DNA from: Effrenium voratum
Lineage: Eukaryota > Sar > Dinophyceae > Suessiales > Symbiodiniaceae
NCBI GenBank assembly: GCA_963377175.1
Contig: CAUJNA010000515.1
Coordinates: 50,001 to 114,000, forward strand
Direction of reading: 5' to 3'
DNA: 64,000 bases
Shown here: piece by piece, positions 42,208 through 55,600 of the stretch
Layout of the letters: each line of letters opens with the position of its first letter
Numbering within the stretch: the stretch's first letter is position 1
Notes under the pieces: model-generated
The model's input: the letters and a program-made list of their open reading frames with translations, nothing else
What the model was told of the DNA's origin: nothing
The model's database searches: none
Program-made: the position numbers and the translations under genes

Positions 42208-44125
42208 GTGTGCCCAAGGAGCGGTTTGGATCCGAGGCGTTGCGTTGTCCGGGGGGGGAAGCCTGAAGGAAGACCAACGACCAACCCCATCGTGAGGAGT
42301 CGTTGGACTTGGCCACGTCCTATTTTTTTGTTGTGGCTGGTGGGAACCACGCCTTGTCCAAAACACGCACGCTTTTTGGTCCAGTTGAAGGGAATAGCCA
42401 GTCTCTCAACATGTTCCAAAGTACTATTTTGCGGGTTTTGAAGTTAGGCAAACTGATTTGTGAATTTATGCACCCAAAGCTTGAGGGGAAGCCGATCTGC
42501 ATCATCTATCCGATTTTGTTTAGGCACCAGGGTACCGTCCACGTCCACGTGTGCCGGACACCTCTGCCTGGCCAGGCACACCCGGCTGGCGCAAGGCCTC
42601 GCTGCAGCACTGGGGTGCCTCTTGGGCGCCTCGAGCGGAAGGGAGGGCACTCGATGCACCAACTGACAAAAGCTCAATAGTTCCCAGCTTCCCGTATGGA
42701 TGATGTTGTTTCGCTGCTCCTGCGTCAACCCATCTATCCGGCATGACCAGGCGGCTTAGCTCGCCAGTTAAAGGCTCAGGCGCGTGCGTGCACCGGCTAG
42801 TACACGCTTTTTGATGCGGCGCCGCAGAGTCTGGTTACGAACTTAGGAGTTGTTGAACTCGCATACACACGAGCGCAGTTTCTTGGCGCGGAGGCTTGGC
42901 GCATGCAGGGCACCCAACTAAGGTTATTTGGTGCCCTTAATTGGTTACAAGCCTAGTTAGGGAGTCTCAACTCCAGGGGCGGGCACCATAGGCAAGCCAA
43001 GTTTATTGAAAGGGGTAGCTTCAGCACAGGAGGCCGGCGCTTACACCACCAACCCGTATGGATGATGTGGATGCCCTTGGTGTGTCACTCCAAACGGTGC
43101 TTAACCGGACACTGGAGATTGTTCAGAACCAAGCATGCAAGCGGCATTTGAGAGAACAGCCCGTGTACAGTTCGAGTGTATACTTAAGTAGCAGGCGGCA
43201 AGAATATGATTCAGATGAGGAAGTGTTTGTCTGCCCTGTGCGTGTGGTCATGGCTCTGTTGCCTTCCCCTGGCATTTGAGGCACTCTGGTCGGAGCTTTT
43301 TTGGCGCAGGCGAAGAAGGCAAGGGTGTGTCGGGCGTTTGAAAGGACTCGACTTGATGTGTGTGAAGTCCCCTTGTTCCCAAAACAGCGGGACATGAATG
43401 TCTCCATTGCAGTTCGGGGGGCCGTGTTACACATGTTTGAGATGAAGTTCCTCCACGGAAGTACAAAGGGACAAATTTGCTGGGAGGGTTTTCACAGTCG
43501 CACGTGGCTTATGGTGCCTTGACTTGGAGCGCTGCTTTTTCTCGTTGGCAAGCAGCATTAATGACATGCTCACAGAAAATCAGAAAGAGTTGGGCTAGTT
43601 TGGTTTGAAGAGAAGCCATCAGGCCAACAACTGTTTTGGTGGGGTGCCCTGATTTTGCCCTTTACGGGTGCTTTGCAAAATAGGGAAGCCCCAAAATGGG
43701 TTATGTCCTTTCAAGGCCTTTACCGCCCGAAAAGGGTGTCCACCATTTGGGGGTGTTTTGCTTTGAGGGATCCGCTAGAACGTGGGTTTTCCTTGTCTTT
43801 AAAGCCACAAGCAAGCGCTGCCCTCAGAACCCTTCGCCGCTGGCAGGATGCCGCAGCCTCCGCAGTAGCCCGATTGCTCTCACAGCACCTGGGGGAGGAC
43901 TGCGGTTTGGGCTCGTGTCTCGCATCCAACCACAGGGCCTGAAGAAATCGAACGGGGTGGGGCCCGGTACTTTGAAAGCAAGGCAAGTCATGATCATGGG
44001 AGCAGAAGAGTTGGCAATTCAGCCAAGAAAACGTTCGAGCCTTCACACCTGGAATCAAAGGGCTGAGTTGCGGAGCTCCGACTTTGCCACCGATGGACCG
44101 ATGGCTTGGAGTCCTAGACCGTCAG
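42208..44125. other. Region with no firm gene
   Basis: One possible exon lies near 42576-42640 (frame HTRLAQGLAAALGCLLGAS), but neither its limits nor its phase can be fixed. The rest shows no repeat, RNA gene or conserved protein segment that I recognise. Confidence 0.4.
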
Positions 44126-44209
44126 GACATGCCCGCAGACGAGCTGCGAGACCTGATCTCCAGGGCACGAAGGCGCGGAAATGCGGCGGGTCGGTTCAAC
44201 AAGCTTTGG
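44126..44209 (+). CDS. Isolated exon of unknown gene
   Basis: Reads DMPADELRDLISRARRRG then NAAGRFNKLW between a gtcag acceptor and a gtcaag GT donor. Charged and helical in character. It may be the tail of the RBR protein or the beginning of the next gene; no family match. Confidence 0.6.
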
Positions 44210-45713
44210 GTCAAGTTTTGATGAGCCACACATCGAAGCAGGACAGCCTTTGTACTGATGGTTCCGTCAAACACAAGTCATTTTGGCAGGTGGGTAATGT
44301 TGCCACGGTGGTCTCAAAGAGAGATCAACGTTGCCCAGGCCCCAGGATTCCATTTGCCCAAAAGACCGCTTCATCTTGTGTGTGCAGGGGTGTTCACTGT
44401 TAACCCACTTTATCATTCCCCATGTTCTATGGGACACTGAGTGTAGAATTCCACTTCTGGGGGACCTCTGTCTTTTGCAAAATCCAAGTCTATGGATCCT
44501 CCCTTTCACTGAGGGTCATGGCAATACTTTCAGCTTCGAGTTACCAACCCGCTACCCCTGTTCCCATCCCTCGCAGACTCGGACTCGGGGGCGGGGGGGC
44601 AGGCGCTTTGGCGTGCCGCCACTCGAGCGCAGCAGCAGCTCGGATGTCGTTTCGCTGGGCGGGAAAGCTCTCGGATCGCAGAATTTAGTTCTCCTCTCTG
44701 GGAATTACTGGCGGAAGAATGTCAGGGCAAGTCTTAGAAGTGTTTTCTTTGTCGCCGCCTTTTTGCGCCTGACTTAGCAAGTTTGAAGGCTGAGCACACA
44801 TCAAGGCCCTAGAATCTGAACCGGCGAACAATTGCAAGAAACCCAGGACGTGCTATCCACGATACGGAGAGAGGGCGATTCCGAAGTCGTTCCGATCAAA
44901 GGACCTGCGGTGCTTGCTCCGCACCTCTTCAGCTTCAAATACTTTCGGGAGCAAAGAACTTTGTGGAGCGCATCGCTCGTGTTTTTTCGCTTGAGATCCT
45001 GGGGCCTCTGAGGCGAAGCCTGGGAGAATACCTCCTTGCAGGAGATTTACGAGGCGGAGCATGTACAAAATCAAATTAGACCCCCGCGGGGGTGACGTAC
45101 ATCGACGTGTTTCGGCATGGGTGGCTGGAAGGAAGGCATTCGACTCAATCCTTTGCGCATATGCAACTGTTGCATCCACATGTCATACACGTCTCAGGCC
45201 AAAAACTCGGCTGGTCTTCGCCCCGCCCTGTTGAAGCCTTCTCCTTTTGGGACACGTGCTGGATGCCTCCAGGTCTGTCACCTTTCCAGGCGACAGGAGT
45301 TGTGAGGAAGCTGGGACTCGACTTCTCGCGCAAGTGGAAGATAGACAAGTCAAGGCGCCCCCCTCAATCGTTGTGTCTTTTTTTCGTCCTTTCCTATGAG
45401 TGCAGGAATGAGCCAGCAAAAACAGGCAGTCTGGCGCGCAAGCTTGCCTTTGTGTCACATGCAAAGCAGATCCAAAACAGACCTGGACAAGCTCTCACAG
45501 CATGGCATCAATCCCAATCGAGGATGTATTCCAGTGTTTTGATTTTGAGAAGTGCGAGTACGTTGAACGCCCTCATTGCTCCTGCTCGAATCCTACGATC
45601 ACGAAGATTTGGCCCTCCACAAGGGCCATACAATGCATTTTGGTGGACTTGAAGGAAAGCCTTTTGTTTTACGAAAAGTTTCGCCTGCGGAGTCTTTGCG
45701 CGTGCACCTTCAG
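44210..45713. other. Region with no firm gene
   Basis: A short possible exon follows the acceptor near 45036 (EIYEAEHVQNQI), without support beyond splice signals. No repeats or RNA genes recognised. Confidence 0.35.
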
Positions 45714-45795
45714 GGGCTGCTGAACCGTTTCGTGGAAGTTTCAGAATTCAAGCCCGACGAGCTGTCTCTGCTGCAGAGACTCAAGGACCGGACGG
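45714..45795 (+). CDS. Candidate exon of unknown gene
   Basis: Reads GLLNRFVEVSEFKPDELSLL and QRLKDRT between a pyrimidine-rich caccttcag acceptor and a gtttcg GT donor. No family match, and phase does not join directly to the exon at 46582. Confidence 0.45.
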
Positions 45796-46581
45796 GTTTC
45801 GGCCTTCGGGCGCGATTGTTTTTGGTGACACTGCCTATCGGAGCCCGGGTGAGCGGACCGGTTGACGCGCAAGATCTTGGCTCGGGCTCAAACGAGCTTC
45901 CACGCACTTGCATTTCCTTAAGAGTTTGGACCATGTCTATCCTTTGACGTGCGGCACCAAACTGGGCATTGAGCCTTTGGGATTGTTTTAAGCGAGTGAC
46001 ACAGCGTTTGGTCTTGAGATCATTGCCTCATGTCCACCAACGAATGAGGACCGGGTCGGTGTATGGAAGAGGCCTTTGGGCATGGCTAGCGGACGTTGGC
46101 ACACCAAGAACAACAACCCCCACAGAGCAGACATTGCCCCGAGATGTGGGTGTTAAGCCCGGTGCCAAATGGAGTTTATGGCCAATCAAGTATTTGTTAC
46201 CCTGCGCATTGTTGCACCTTCGAGGCAGGCGAAAGGAGGTTTTGTTGACAGTGTTTGGAAATAAGTGTTGATATATGTTTGTCTTTGTTCAGGCAGTTGT
46301 TGGTCTAAAGGACAGCATGGGCCCCACTCACCAGATTGCCATGAGTGGGGAACGAGCACAGCCATGGCTCAGGTCTGGCATGTCGACGTTTGATTTGCTC
46401 ACTCTGCTTGAGTTTTTGTGATAAGCATCATTCGCCAGCTCCGCTCGCAAAACATGCACTCTTTGGGAGCGGGAAAGACCAGTCGGAGGTTCCTTAGCCT
46501 AAGATGTACATCGTCTTGGGCCCTGGCGCGCCTCAGCTCTTTAGCTTACCGCTGTCAGTTTTTTGTTTTGTTTTTTTGTAG

Positions 46582-46625
46582 GAGGTGCTGGAGCTGGACG
46601 GCATCGTCGCGGGCAACGCGCACAG
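46582..46625 (+). CDS. Membrane protein gene, exon 1 seen
   Basis: Reads EVLELDGIVAGNAH plus AG. It has the clearest splice signals of the area: a long T-rich tract ending in gtag and a gtgcac GT donor. Confidence 0.72.
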
Positions 46626-49600
46626 GTGCACGCGGGTGGGACACATGTTGTTCGGGCTTGAAGGGGGAGGTGCGTATTGAATTGGGAGCATCGGAGCACT
46701 TCTTGAAACCAACGTCAGTAAGCGAGCCCCTTCCAACATAGAGCTAGCTTCCCCGGAGTTCCTCGTTTTTCGGCGTGAAAGTCCCAATTTGGGCGTCCAG
46801 GACCATGTTTTGGGCAAGGCAAATCTCCAAAAGAAAGGCTGCACATGTGGCCACACTTGTTTTCAAAAGTGAAGAGAATAGAGCTCCATTCGATTGTGCA
46901 ACTGATGCTGCGTGAGTCGCTCTGCAGCTGGTGTTGCAGCGCCCGTTTTGGGACTTGTTGCTGTCGTGCGCAAAGTGCATTTCTTCAATGGGGAGTAATT
47001 TTTCGTCATGCAACGGAGCGCTGGTGTGTTGTCTCGGGACTATCCCAGTGAAGCAGCACACTGCGCAGGCCAAATGCAGACATGGCAACATGTTTAGAGT
47101 TATTTCAACACTAGCTGGTCCAACAAGTCCGGAGATTTCTTCAGTTCGTTTTTTTGGCACTCACACAGTTTTCCCATTGTTTGAACAAGCAATGCGGGTG
47201 ATTTGGGTTCAGTTCAGTTGAGAATGTGTCGAATCTGGAGAATTCTCCACCCTCCAAAGTGTTGTTTTCCTGATGTTTCCTTTCAAAAACGTCCCCCCCC
47301 CCCCCCTACCCCCCCCTCCTATCCCCCCCCCCCTATCCCCCCCCGCTAATAGTTTTGACAAAGCGCACGCGCAGGCACACACACACAAATATATATATAT
47401 ATATATACGCAATCCCTTCCCTCTAATAAGCACCCCCTCCCCCCTATTAGTAAATCAGCCTCCGGGGCGAAACATATTTATTAACAGGGTCCTTTTGGGT
47501 CTTACTCATCCCTGGAAGCGGGCCTAAAATCTATCAAATACGGTCTGAGGGAGGCAGGTTAGGCAGGGAAACGCAAAGGCAAGGCAGGACAGTTAAGCCT
47601 CTCTGTCTAATTACCATACAATTGCCTCAGCTTGTTAATTATTGGGTTGCAAGGAGCTTGGGTCCCGAACTAATTACCCACCCCCTAATAAGGCTGGGGC
47701 TGGTCTGGCTGAGAAATCCGAGAGTTTAGCATTGGTTTTGAATTGGCCTATTCTAAAAGTAGTATTGGGAACCCGGCGGTCTGGGAAAAATAGTATTTAT
47801 TAATAGGGTCCGTGTATTAAAAGGGGGAAAGGACTATATATATATATACACACAGCCCGGTTTATACACCTTGTCCAGGCTTGGATTCCTCCCTCCCCGG
47901 CCCCCTCACCCCCCCCCCCCCTTGGAGGCATGCTGCGCAGCTGCTGGTGTCGCGCGGCTACTCCGGGCTGGAGGCACCGTCGGCGCCGTCGATTTGCTTG
48001 CCCCCTTTTTTTTGAGTACAGTGGTGACTAGCTATGATGAATTGGAAGAATGTTCAGGCTTGTCTTCAATTTTGGTGGTCGCTAATGTGAAGGGGGAAGT
48101 TTTTCTGAGAGCGACCACAGGGAAAGGGGTGGAGAATTGGTAGCGCGAACATTGGACTTAAACCTGAGCTCGCAATGGTACCAGGGGCTAAATACGAACA
48201 CACACACACACACACACCATTGTCCTATGATCACAAGGCAGTTTGGTTTAATAGTACTCAGCCCATTCTTACTACTCAGATCGTTGGTCCATCGGCCCAG
48301 TTGGCTCTTGGGCTGTTCAGGGCGAGCCCATGAAGATCGCCACGGACAAACTGCTGTACCTCTCCCAGCGGATCTTTGCGGAGGAGACCCCCCAGGAGCG
48401 CGTGAGCCGCTTGCCGTTCGTGGCGTGGGAGCTGGGCTCGACGTTTTCGCTTTTGGCGGAATTATCGTCGTGCCCACAGCTTATATAAATATTTTGGACC
48501 ATACAACAGATCAACAGATTGACAATCGCCTTTTGCAGACTTTCGGAGTATGGCGGCCCATGTGGCTTCTCGTTGTGAGGCCATACCATCCCAGCAGGGT
48601 GATTCCACCCTGCACACCACACGCTTGACCTAGGCCAAACAGTATCTGGAGGCGATTCATGCGTAGAAAGAGACGACGCCGCAGTTAGACATCCGCCAAG
48701 CCCCACCTGGTCCCCTTAGATCAGGCCGCATTCCTTCTTCTACCTGATTTCGGCGTATGCCGTTGTTGGGGAGATGTCCGACATGCGTAACTGGGGGCCT
48801 AGGACCAGTTCCTGGTTGCTTGCGGAAACTAGCCATGCTCATCAAGCCTTCGGAACTTGCACCCACCTAAGGATTCATGTTTGCAGGGGACCGTGATCAG
48901 CCGCTTTGGCGGACTTGATGTCATTGATTCATCAACTTCAACATGACCATCAGATCCACTCTGCACTGTCTCATTTATTAGTTGTGCATACCTGGATGGC
49001 GTTGAGTTCTCGCCCATAGCCAACTGCAGTGGGCTGGACCTCCAAGTCGGCCATAGGAGGCAGCGCGGTACGAGATGGGCCGGCTCTGCCAGGCCGGGCG
49101 CCGGGCGCCGGGCGCCGGGCGCCGGCCGTTCGCACGAAGGACTTTGTTGACTCGTTGTCTACCTCGGATCCAGAGAAGGCTTCTCATGGCCTAAAGGAGT
49201 TTTCTCCACAGATGCAACATAACCTGTGCAGTTCTCAGTTTATCTGCCTTATTCGCATGGTTAGCATACCTTGTTGCATTGTCCAAAGTCCGCGTAGAAG
49301 CTGCTTTAAACTCTTCATATGGCTGTGGCTCAAAAATTGAGCAGGAGGGGTTACGCAGGTTTTGCATGTTTCCACTTACCAGGGTTCCATTTTGGAATTC
49401 CGGTTTTGTGAGCAGCCAAATATGGCCGTTGCCCTGACAAAGCAACCAGGCCAAATCATTCGCCTGCCGCCTCTCTGGTCTCGAAAAAGGTCCTGGACCT
49501 CCCGAAGAAGGAGGCGGCGGAGCGGATCCGGAAGGTGGCCGTGGAGTACGGCGAGGAGCCTCCGACGCTCCGAAGCCGGGGCAAGCAGTGGCTGGGGTGT

Positions 49601-52600
49601 GGAGGGTGGGGGGGGGGGTGGGGTGGGGGAGGGGGAGGAGATGGGGTACGCTTGTCGCCCAAAGGACGGCATTCGGGGGGGGGGTGGCCACTTTTACCAG
49701 CCGAGCCTTTGCGAGCGTGTCAGGTCGTCTTCAATGGCAAAAAGGGAAGGGTCATCCGGTATCTCGAGTGTGAAATAAGTTTGGTGACTCCTGCTTGCTG
49801 GACAAGCTCCTTTTATGGGTAGGCTACTGCAAAGGAGCACAACTGACAGCTGTGTTTGTTGCGCTCTTATCAGCAGCCACTGCGACCTCACCATGACTCT
49901 GACGTCCTTTTGGGCCCAACTAATTATTTTCTGGCAATTTTCGACAGGCACGCCCGTTGCCCAGTTGACGATGCCATGCCCGTAACATGACTTCACAGCA
50001 AATTGCTTGACTGCTTGGCCGGCTTGGTGGATTATTCCACAAAAGATGCCAGCCGTCACTTCAAACCGCTGCTGTTGGTTCACCGATTGGCAAAGTCCAG
50101 CGGGGGACGCTGTGGGTGCAAAGGCGTGCCAGGGAAGTTGGGGAGGGCTGCGGGCAAGTCGCAGATTAGCCTGCACAGCATGCAGATCAAAAATTGGACA
50201 GTCAACGCTGGGTGGAGCTGTAAGGATTCATGTCAACAGTGATGTATTTATTCAGCAGGAGTATTTTGAACAGGTTTCCTACATCAAAGAGTCGGTTCCC
50301 GTGTAAGCGTTGTCACGGGCTTCAGGCTTTCCGTTTTGTGACGCTAGCCTCAAATCCCAACGGCACTTCAGCCTGTCACATGCCGATGTTCCCCGCCTAT
50401 CTGCTCTCTCCATTTTTGTTTTCCCCGGGAAGCTGAGCTTGTTTGGCCCCAGTCCACTGGGGCGGGGTTTTTGGTAAGGGCTCGCCGAGCTGGGTAGTCA
50501 AAGGTCTCTTCAGGATGAATCCAACGCACGACCCCTGGACTTGCCAAGGCGCATGATGAGGACAGTGTAGTTGTTTAGGGCGTGATTCTAGCTCCTTGTT
50601 TTGCGGGTGGCTAGTGGTGCTTTGGCCATGAATCACCCTTGCTGTTGCGCCCTCTGATTGGAGGCCAAGCCTAGGGTTGAAAGCTCACCTCGCGGATGGG
50701 GAGCCAACCTCAACACCCCGCAGCTTGCTGTTGCTCGTGGGCGGAGGTCCAGAACCGGCCTGCTCGCGATGGCGAACATAGGCCGGGCTTATATTTGTTC
50801 CTTGTTTCTGCAGAAGATGTGAGCAAATTTCCCATACTCGCCTAATTTTCCAATCTCCTCTTGGGGAACAGATCATGTTGTTTGTGGGCCGGGCCACATG
50901 CCATGGTTGACAGACCTTACTTGCGAGAGTCGAGGATCAAGACGGGGTCGAATGCGGTCGAAATCAGGCTCCCCCGGTTTGAGTTGGTCTGCAACAGTAG
51001 GCCAAAGGGAAGCCAGTCCTACAGTTTTAAAAGTTTAAGGGTCAATATTGCAGTTGATACAGGCTGTCAGTTGGCCGACGGAATATCAATTCATCAATAG
51101 GGCGGGGGACAGACACCGGCGCAGCAAAAATGATGGATTCGTGCCATTTCCAGGGACGTCCCTCCAGCCAGGATGTAGTACTCCTGGGGTCGTGTCCCAT
51201 TGCCTGCCTTGTTTGACCACCGGCGCCCAGACTGATTTCAAGCCAAAAGCTTCAGCTCTGAACTTCAAGAATAAAAACTTGAACCAGCTGGACAATTTCA
51301 ACAGCCTAGCTCCTCCGTAGCGTCAATATACAGGCCAACTATGACTCAGAATGCCTATGGGCGCTGTCACAATGGTGGACGAGTTGCCGGAAGAATCGTC
51401 AGATAATAGGCAATCTTCTGTCACAGGACTGACTGTTAGACTGTTTCACACATTTGAACTGCCGCAATGGACCGCAGACAAACACCCCGCAGATTTGCAG
51501 ACTCGGCGGTTCAGCATGGCTTGTTGGTCAGTCTTTCTGCCGTGTTGTCAAACCCCTTTTTCTTCAATGGCCCCCTAATTTTGACAACCCCTCCTGCCAT
51601 TGCAACAATCATAGTTTCTTTACGTGCTTTGTCTCTGCTACTTGTGGGCCTGGCAGCATAGTGCCTCTCTGGGGTTGTCCCATTCACCTACTGCTTTTGT
51701 CAGAGATTCAAAAGGGCACACGCGCAGGTCATCTGAAACACAACAGCTGGTTGAACATGGGTAGCAGATTTGTCGGGCTGGGGTCTTTGTCCCCTGTGCA
51801 GGCAACCTATTGGCATATGCCAGCTCCGCGACGTCCGCGATGACCGTGATTATTGGCCTGATCTACATGTATGTGGGCGCTGGCCTGTTTTGCCCCGTCG
51901 GCCCCAGGGTGCCGCCGCAATTTGGATGCCAGCTGGAGTGACAAGAACGGGCGAGAGGCTCGAAATTGACCCTAAGGTCCCCTATAGCTCCGGCCTTTTG
52001 AGCAGAGTCCCAAGCAAGCAAAGTGCTGATGGGATCGAGAGGATCGCATGCGCTGTGTCTCAGTTGTTCTGTGGCACCTGCTCGCTGGTGCCAATCACTG
52101 AATTTGCAGAACATGGGGATGGTTAAGCAGCCTTCTTGGGACGATGCCATCGCGCCAAAATTGACTTGATTGACTTGAATTGCATTTGTAATCCGTCGAT
52201 TTAAAAAGTCGATTTGCTTAGATTGCTCAATCGAAGCATTCTTGGGCATCGCACATGGGCGTCAACCAGTCAATGCTTCTTTTTTTTCACAGGGCTTGCT
52301 GCGTGGGGCGCATGGCGAACCGTTGGTCGCAGAAACGCTCGCGCCAGTGGCATTTTCCATCCTTCAATCTGAAGTTCGACGACTGCTATTTTGAGGACCC
52401 CGATGAGTGACCCAGAGGGCGGAATATTCTGGGAGGGCCCATCTCTGAAAGGGTGGTCAAACACAAGGGGACTATCAGCAATCCACCTCTCGGACGCATC
52501 CGCTCTTGATGTTCTTGGGCTTGACCAGGCCGTTTCTCTGGGGATCCACACTGGTCTTTGTGCTCATGGTTTGTCGGCAAGAGAAAACGTAATCACGCAA

Positions 52601-55600
52601 CCCTCTATTGAAGACCAGGGCGGGTTGCTTGAACAGCTCGCTTTCCAATTTCAATGGTCGCCGGCACCCCTTTGCATTGTACAGCATACACGTGCAATTC
52701 AGGCCAACTTTGCAATTCATGCCAGGATATGTTGACAGGGCCTTTGGCTTTCGATGCTTCTGACAAGGTTGGATGCTAGCAAGGTGCTGTTAGGTGAATT
52801 GTCCTCAGGTCCAATAAATTTCCGGCGGGGTTTATTAAATGGGTATCCCCATTTTGTTGTTTCGGCGAGCATCATTTGTGGTGTGGGGCGTTTGCTTGAA
52901 GGCACTCTCCCAACGTCCGATGTTCGAGTGCCTCCCCGGCCCCCAACTCCCCGGCCTGTCAGCCAAACGGGCCTCGAGGTACACTTATTGGGTGGACTGC
53001 AACAGCACCTGGGCCAATGACTGGGGCATGGCCTGGCGCCGAGGAGACGCCGAGAGGGGAGTGTGGCCCCCCTTCAAACATATGCCACATGTCGCTCAAG
53101 GGTCCAAGCGTCCTGGGGGGAGGTCGGTGCGCACGCGCTCGTCTGCCCGCAGCGAGCTAATTTCGAGCTTCTTTTCCTGTTCCCCCCACCCTTCTAACTA
53201 CTGGGTTTGAGTTTTGGTTTTGAAAGCGCTCACATGTGAGAAGCCACTCTCCTTGTGAGCGAAGCGGAGAGTTCAAGGGAATTCGCTGAGGTGGGAATCC
53301 CGGTGTGGGTGCCCTTTCTTGCCGCAGCCTCAGAGCCATTCGAGGAATCGGAAGTTTTGGCAGTGCATCAGGAATTTTGCCGATGAATATTGCGCGGCGT
53401 AGCTGAGCATTGTTAGGTAGTAGATCTCCGCGATTCGCCGCCGTTTGTTTAGGAGGAGTTTCCATTTTGATTGGGTGTACCATCTTGCAATGCAAGCACA
53501 CCATTCAGGGACCCGGATTTTTGAGAGGCCACTTGGCAGCGCCCGGTTTTCTCCAGTCCCTCCACCCTCCCTCCCGGACGGGTTCTGGTCAGATTGGGCT
53601 GACTGGCGCCATGATGGTGAACCCCATGGTCCTGCAGGCCAGGCTGGCCGCGCTCGGACGGACTGAACATACGAGCAGTGTCAGTTGCTTCTCGCAAAAG
53701 CGGTTCTTGACGTTTTGTCAGGCTTTCAGGTTATGAGTATATTGGTAGCCTGATGGCCTTAAACAAAAAACGGCTTATTTACTGCATGGAGGGAACTGCT
53801 TGAGCACGCGCTCGTGCCGTGTCAGGGCTGCAGGGCTATACTTTACCCAGACTCAGAGCAAACCTTTCCGCACTGAATTTTATTCTCTCTACTCGTTTCC
53901 TCGTGACGTGACCAGCTGCAATTGCTGTTTCGCGGCAGTCCGAAGTCGGCGAGGGGAGGGGGGGGTAGATGTATAGATGTAGCGATGTATATACCAGAAG
54001 GGTGTCATATGCAATGCAAAGTGTACAAGCCTTGCAGGTGGTGGGCTTCCCGCGAAACTTCGTGCAGCATGGCTTTTTCTTGCCGCTGCCTCAGCCGAGA
54101 GGGAAAAGGGTTAGTTGGGCTGGATCAGGCCGAAAGCAGGGAATCAATGGAACAAGAAGGGTATCCAAGGCAAAACCGCTTGAGAAGCAGATGTAGGATA
54201 TTGAGGTCCCTGGCTTGGTGAAAGGTGGGGAACCTCAGCTCGGGTAAATGTAGGCTGGGGCATTCCAACTGGAAGCGGCCGCTCTCCTAAATCTTTGGCG
54301 GGCAGTAAATTTTGACTTGGGCCAAAAGGTCAACCTGGCAAGCTATAAGCTCAGATAGGCAGAGGCGCCATTTGACACTGAAAACCAGGACGTGTGTGGC
54401 AAAACCTTGACATGTTCTTAGCTGCATTGCGTCAAATTTCGCGCATGAGCACCCTAGCCTTTACAACTTCACCCATGCGCAACGTGACGCGAACATTGGA
54501 TTCAATGGACGTAATTTTGGATAGCTTTTGCCAATATGTAAATCAGAGCATTCCACACGGGGCTGGGTAGGATGTGGAAGGAGCCGCTCCTCAACAGTCT
54601 ATGAGCTTCCAGAGTTTTTATTGTGCCTAGCCTGGGAGCTGCTTGGGATAAGCGGACTGGTCATCAGGGAGGCAGCCATGAGTAGGTGCAATCATTCATT
54701 CACATTCGGGTGTGGCATTGTACTCATGCACCCCGGGGCAATTCTACCGAAGAAAAAAAAGGGAGAGAAAAAGACAGAAAAAACAAAAAACACTGAGCGG
54801 CGAATTGCAGCCAAACACGTGGTGCCATGCCCTCCCGCCCGCGTGCTGTGGCTCCTAATATATAAGCGAGTTGTGACCATGCCCTCCTATAGGAAACCTG
54901 ATGTCACCGAAACCATGACTACCTCCCTAAGACAGAGTGCTGATCATGACACACTTGGAAGATGGTAGTTCTTGCAGCTGCCAATTCGGCCCCATCACAG
55001 TTGAGTTCCTGAGAGATCAATCACCCAAGTGTCACTAAGGATGTTTAAACTGTTGTTGATACGCTTTAACACAGTGAGATTGGTCAGCTCAAGCTACACG
55101 CGGACTTGATGTGGGTTGCATTCGTTCAACAACTGGGAGCCCATCGTATACGTTTCGGTGTTCTTTTAGAGACCATGACATGAGCCTCAGCAGGGATTGT
55201 TGCCTCTGAGTTACCCGAGCGTTGTGCTTCCTTTTTGCCTTTTTATGACTTCAGCTGCAGAGCAATCGGAGGGCTGACAACGAGCACACACTTTGGCTTG
55301 ATGGAATTCCACTGAGAGGACCAATCCTGGGATGAGAACCAAGCTTTGGTTTCAGGGACCCACACGCCAGGATAGTCCAGGCTATGTTTGCGAACATTGG
55401 CTACTGCGGCAAGCTGGGCGTCACCACGGGCTTCGTCAGCATCGCCATCGGTGGGGCCGCCCGACGGGCCGATGGGCTGACGGGCCGATGAGTCGCAGGG
55501 ACGAAACAGCAAGTCTTGATTGAACAGTTAAACAGGCCCCATCCACTTCACACACCCTGCGAGCGCCGCGTAGTTGTATGCTCGCGGAAAAGATCTGATC

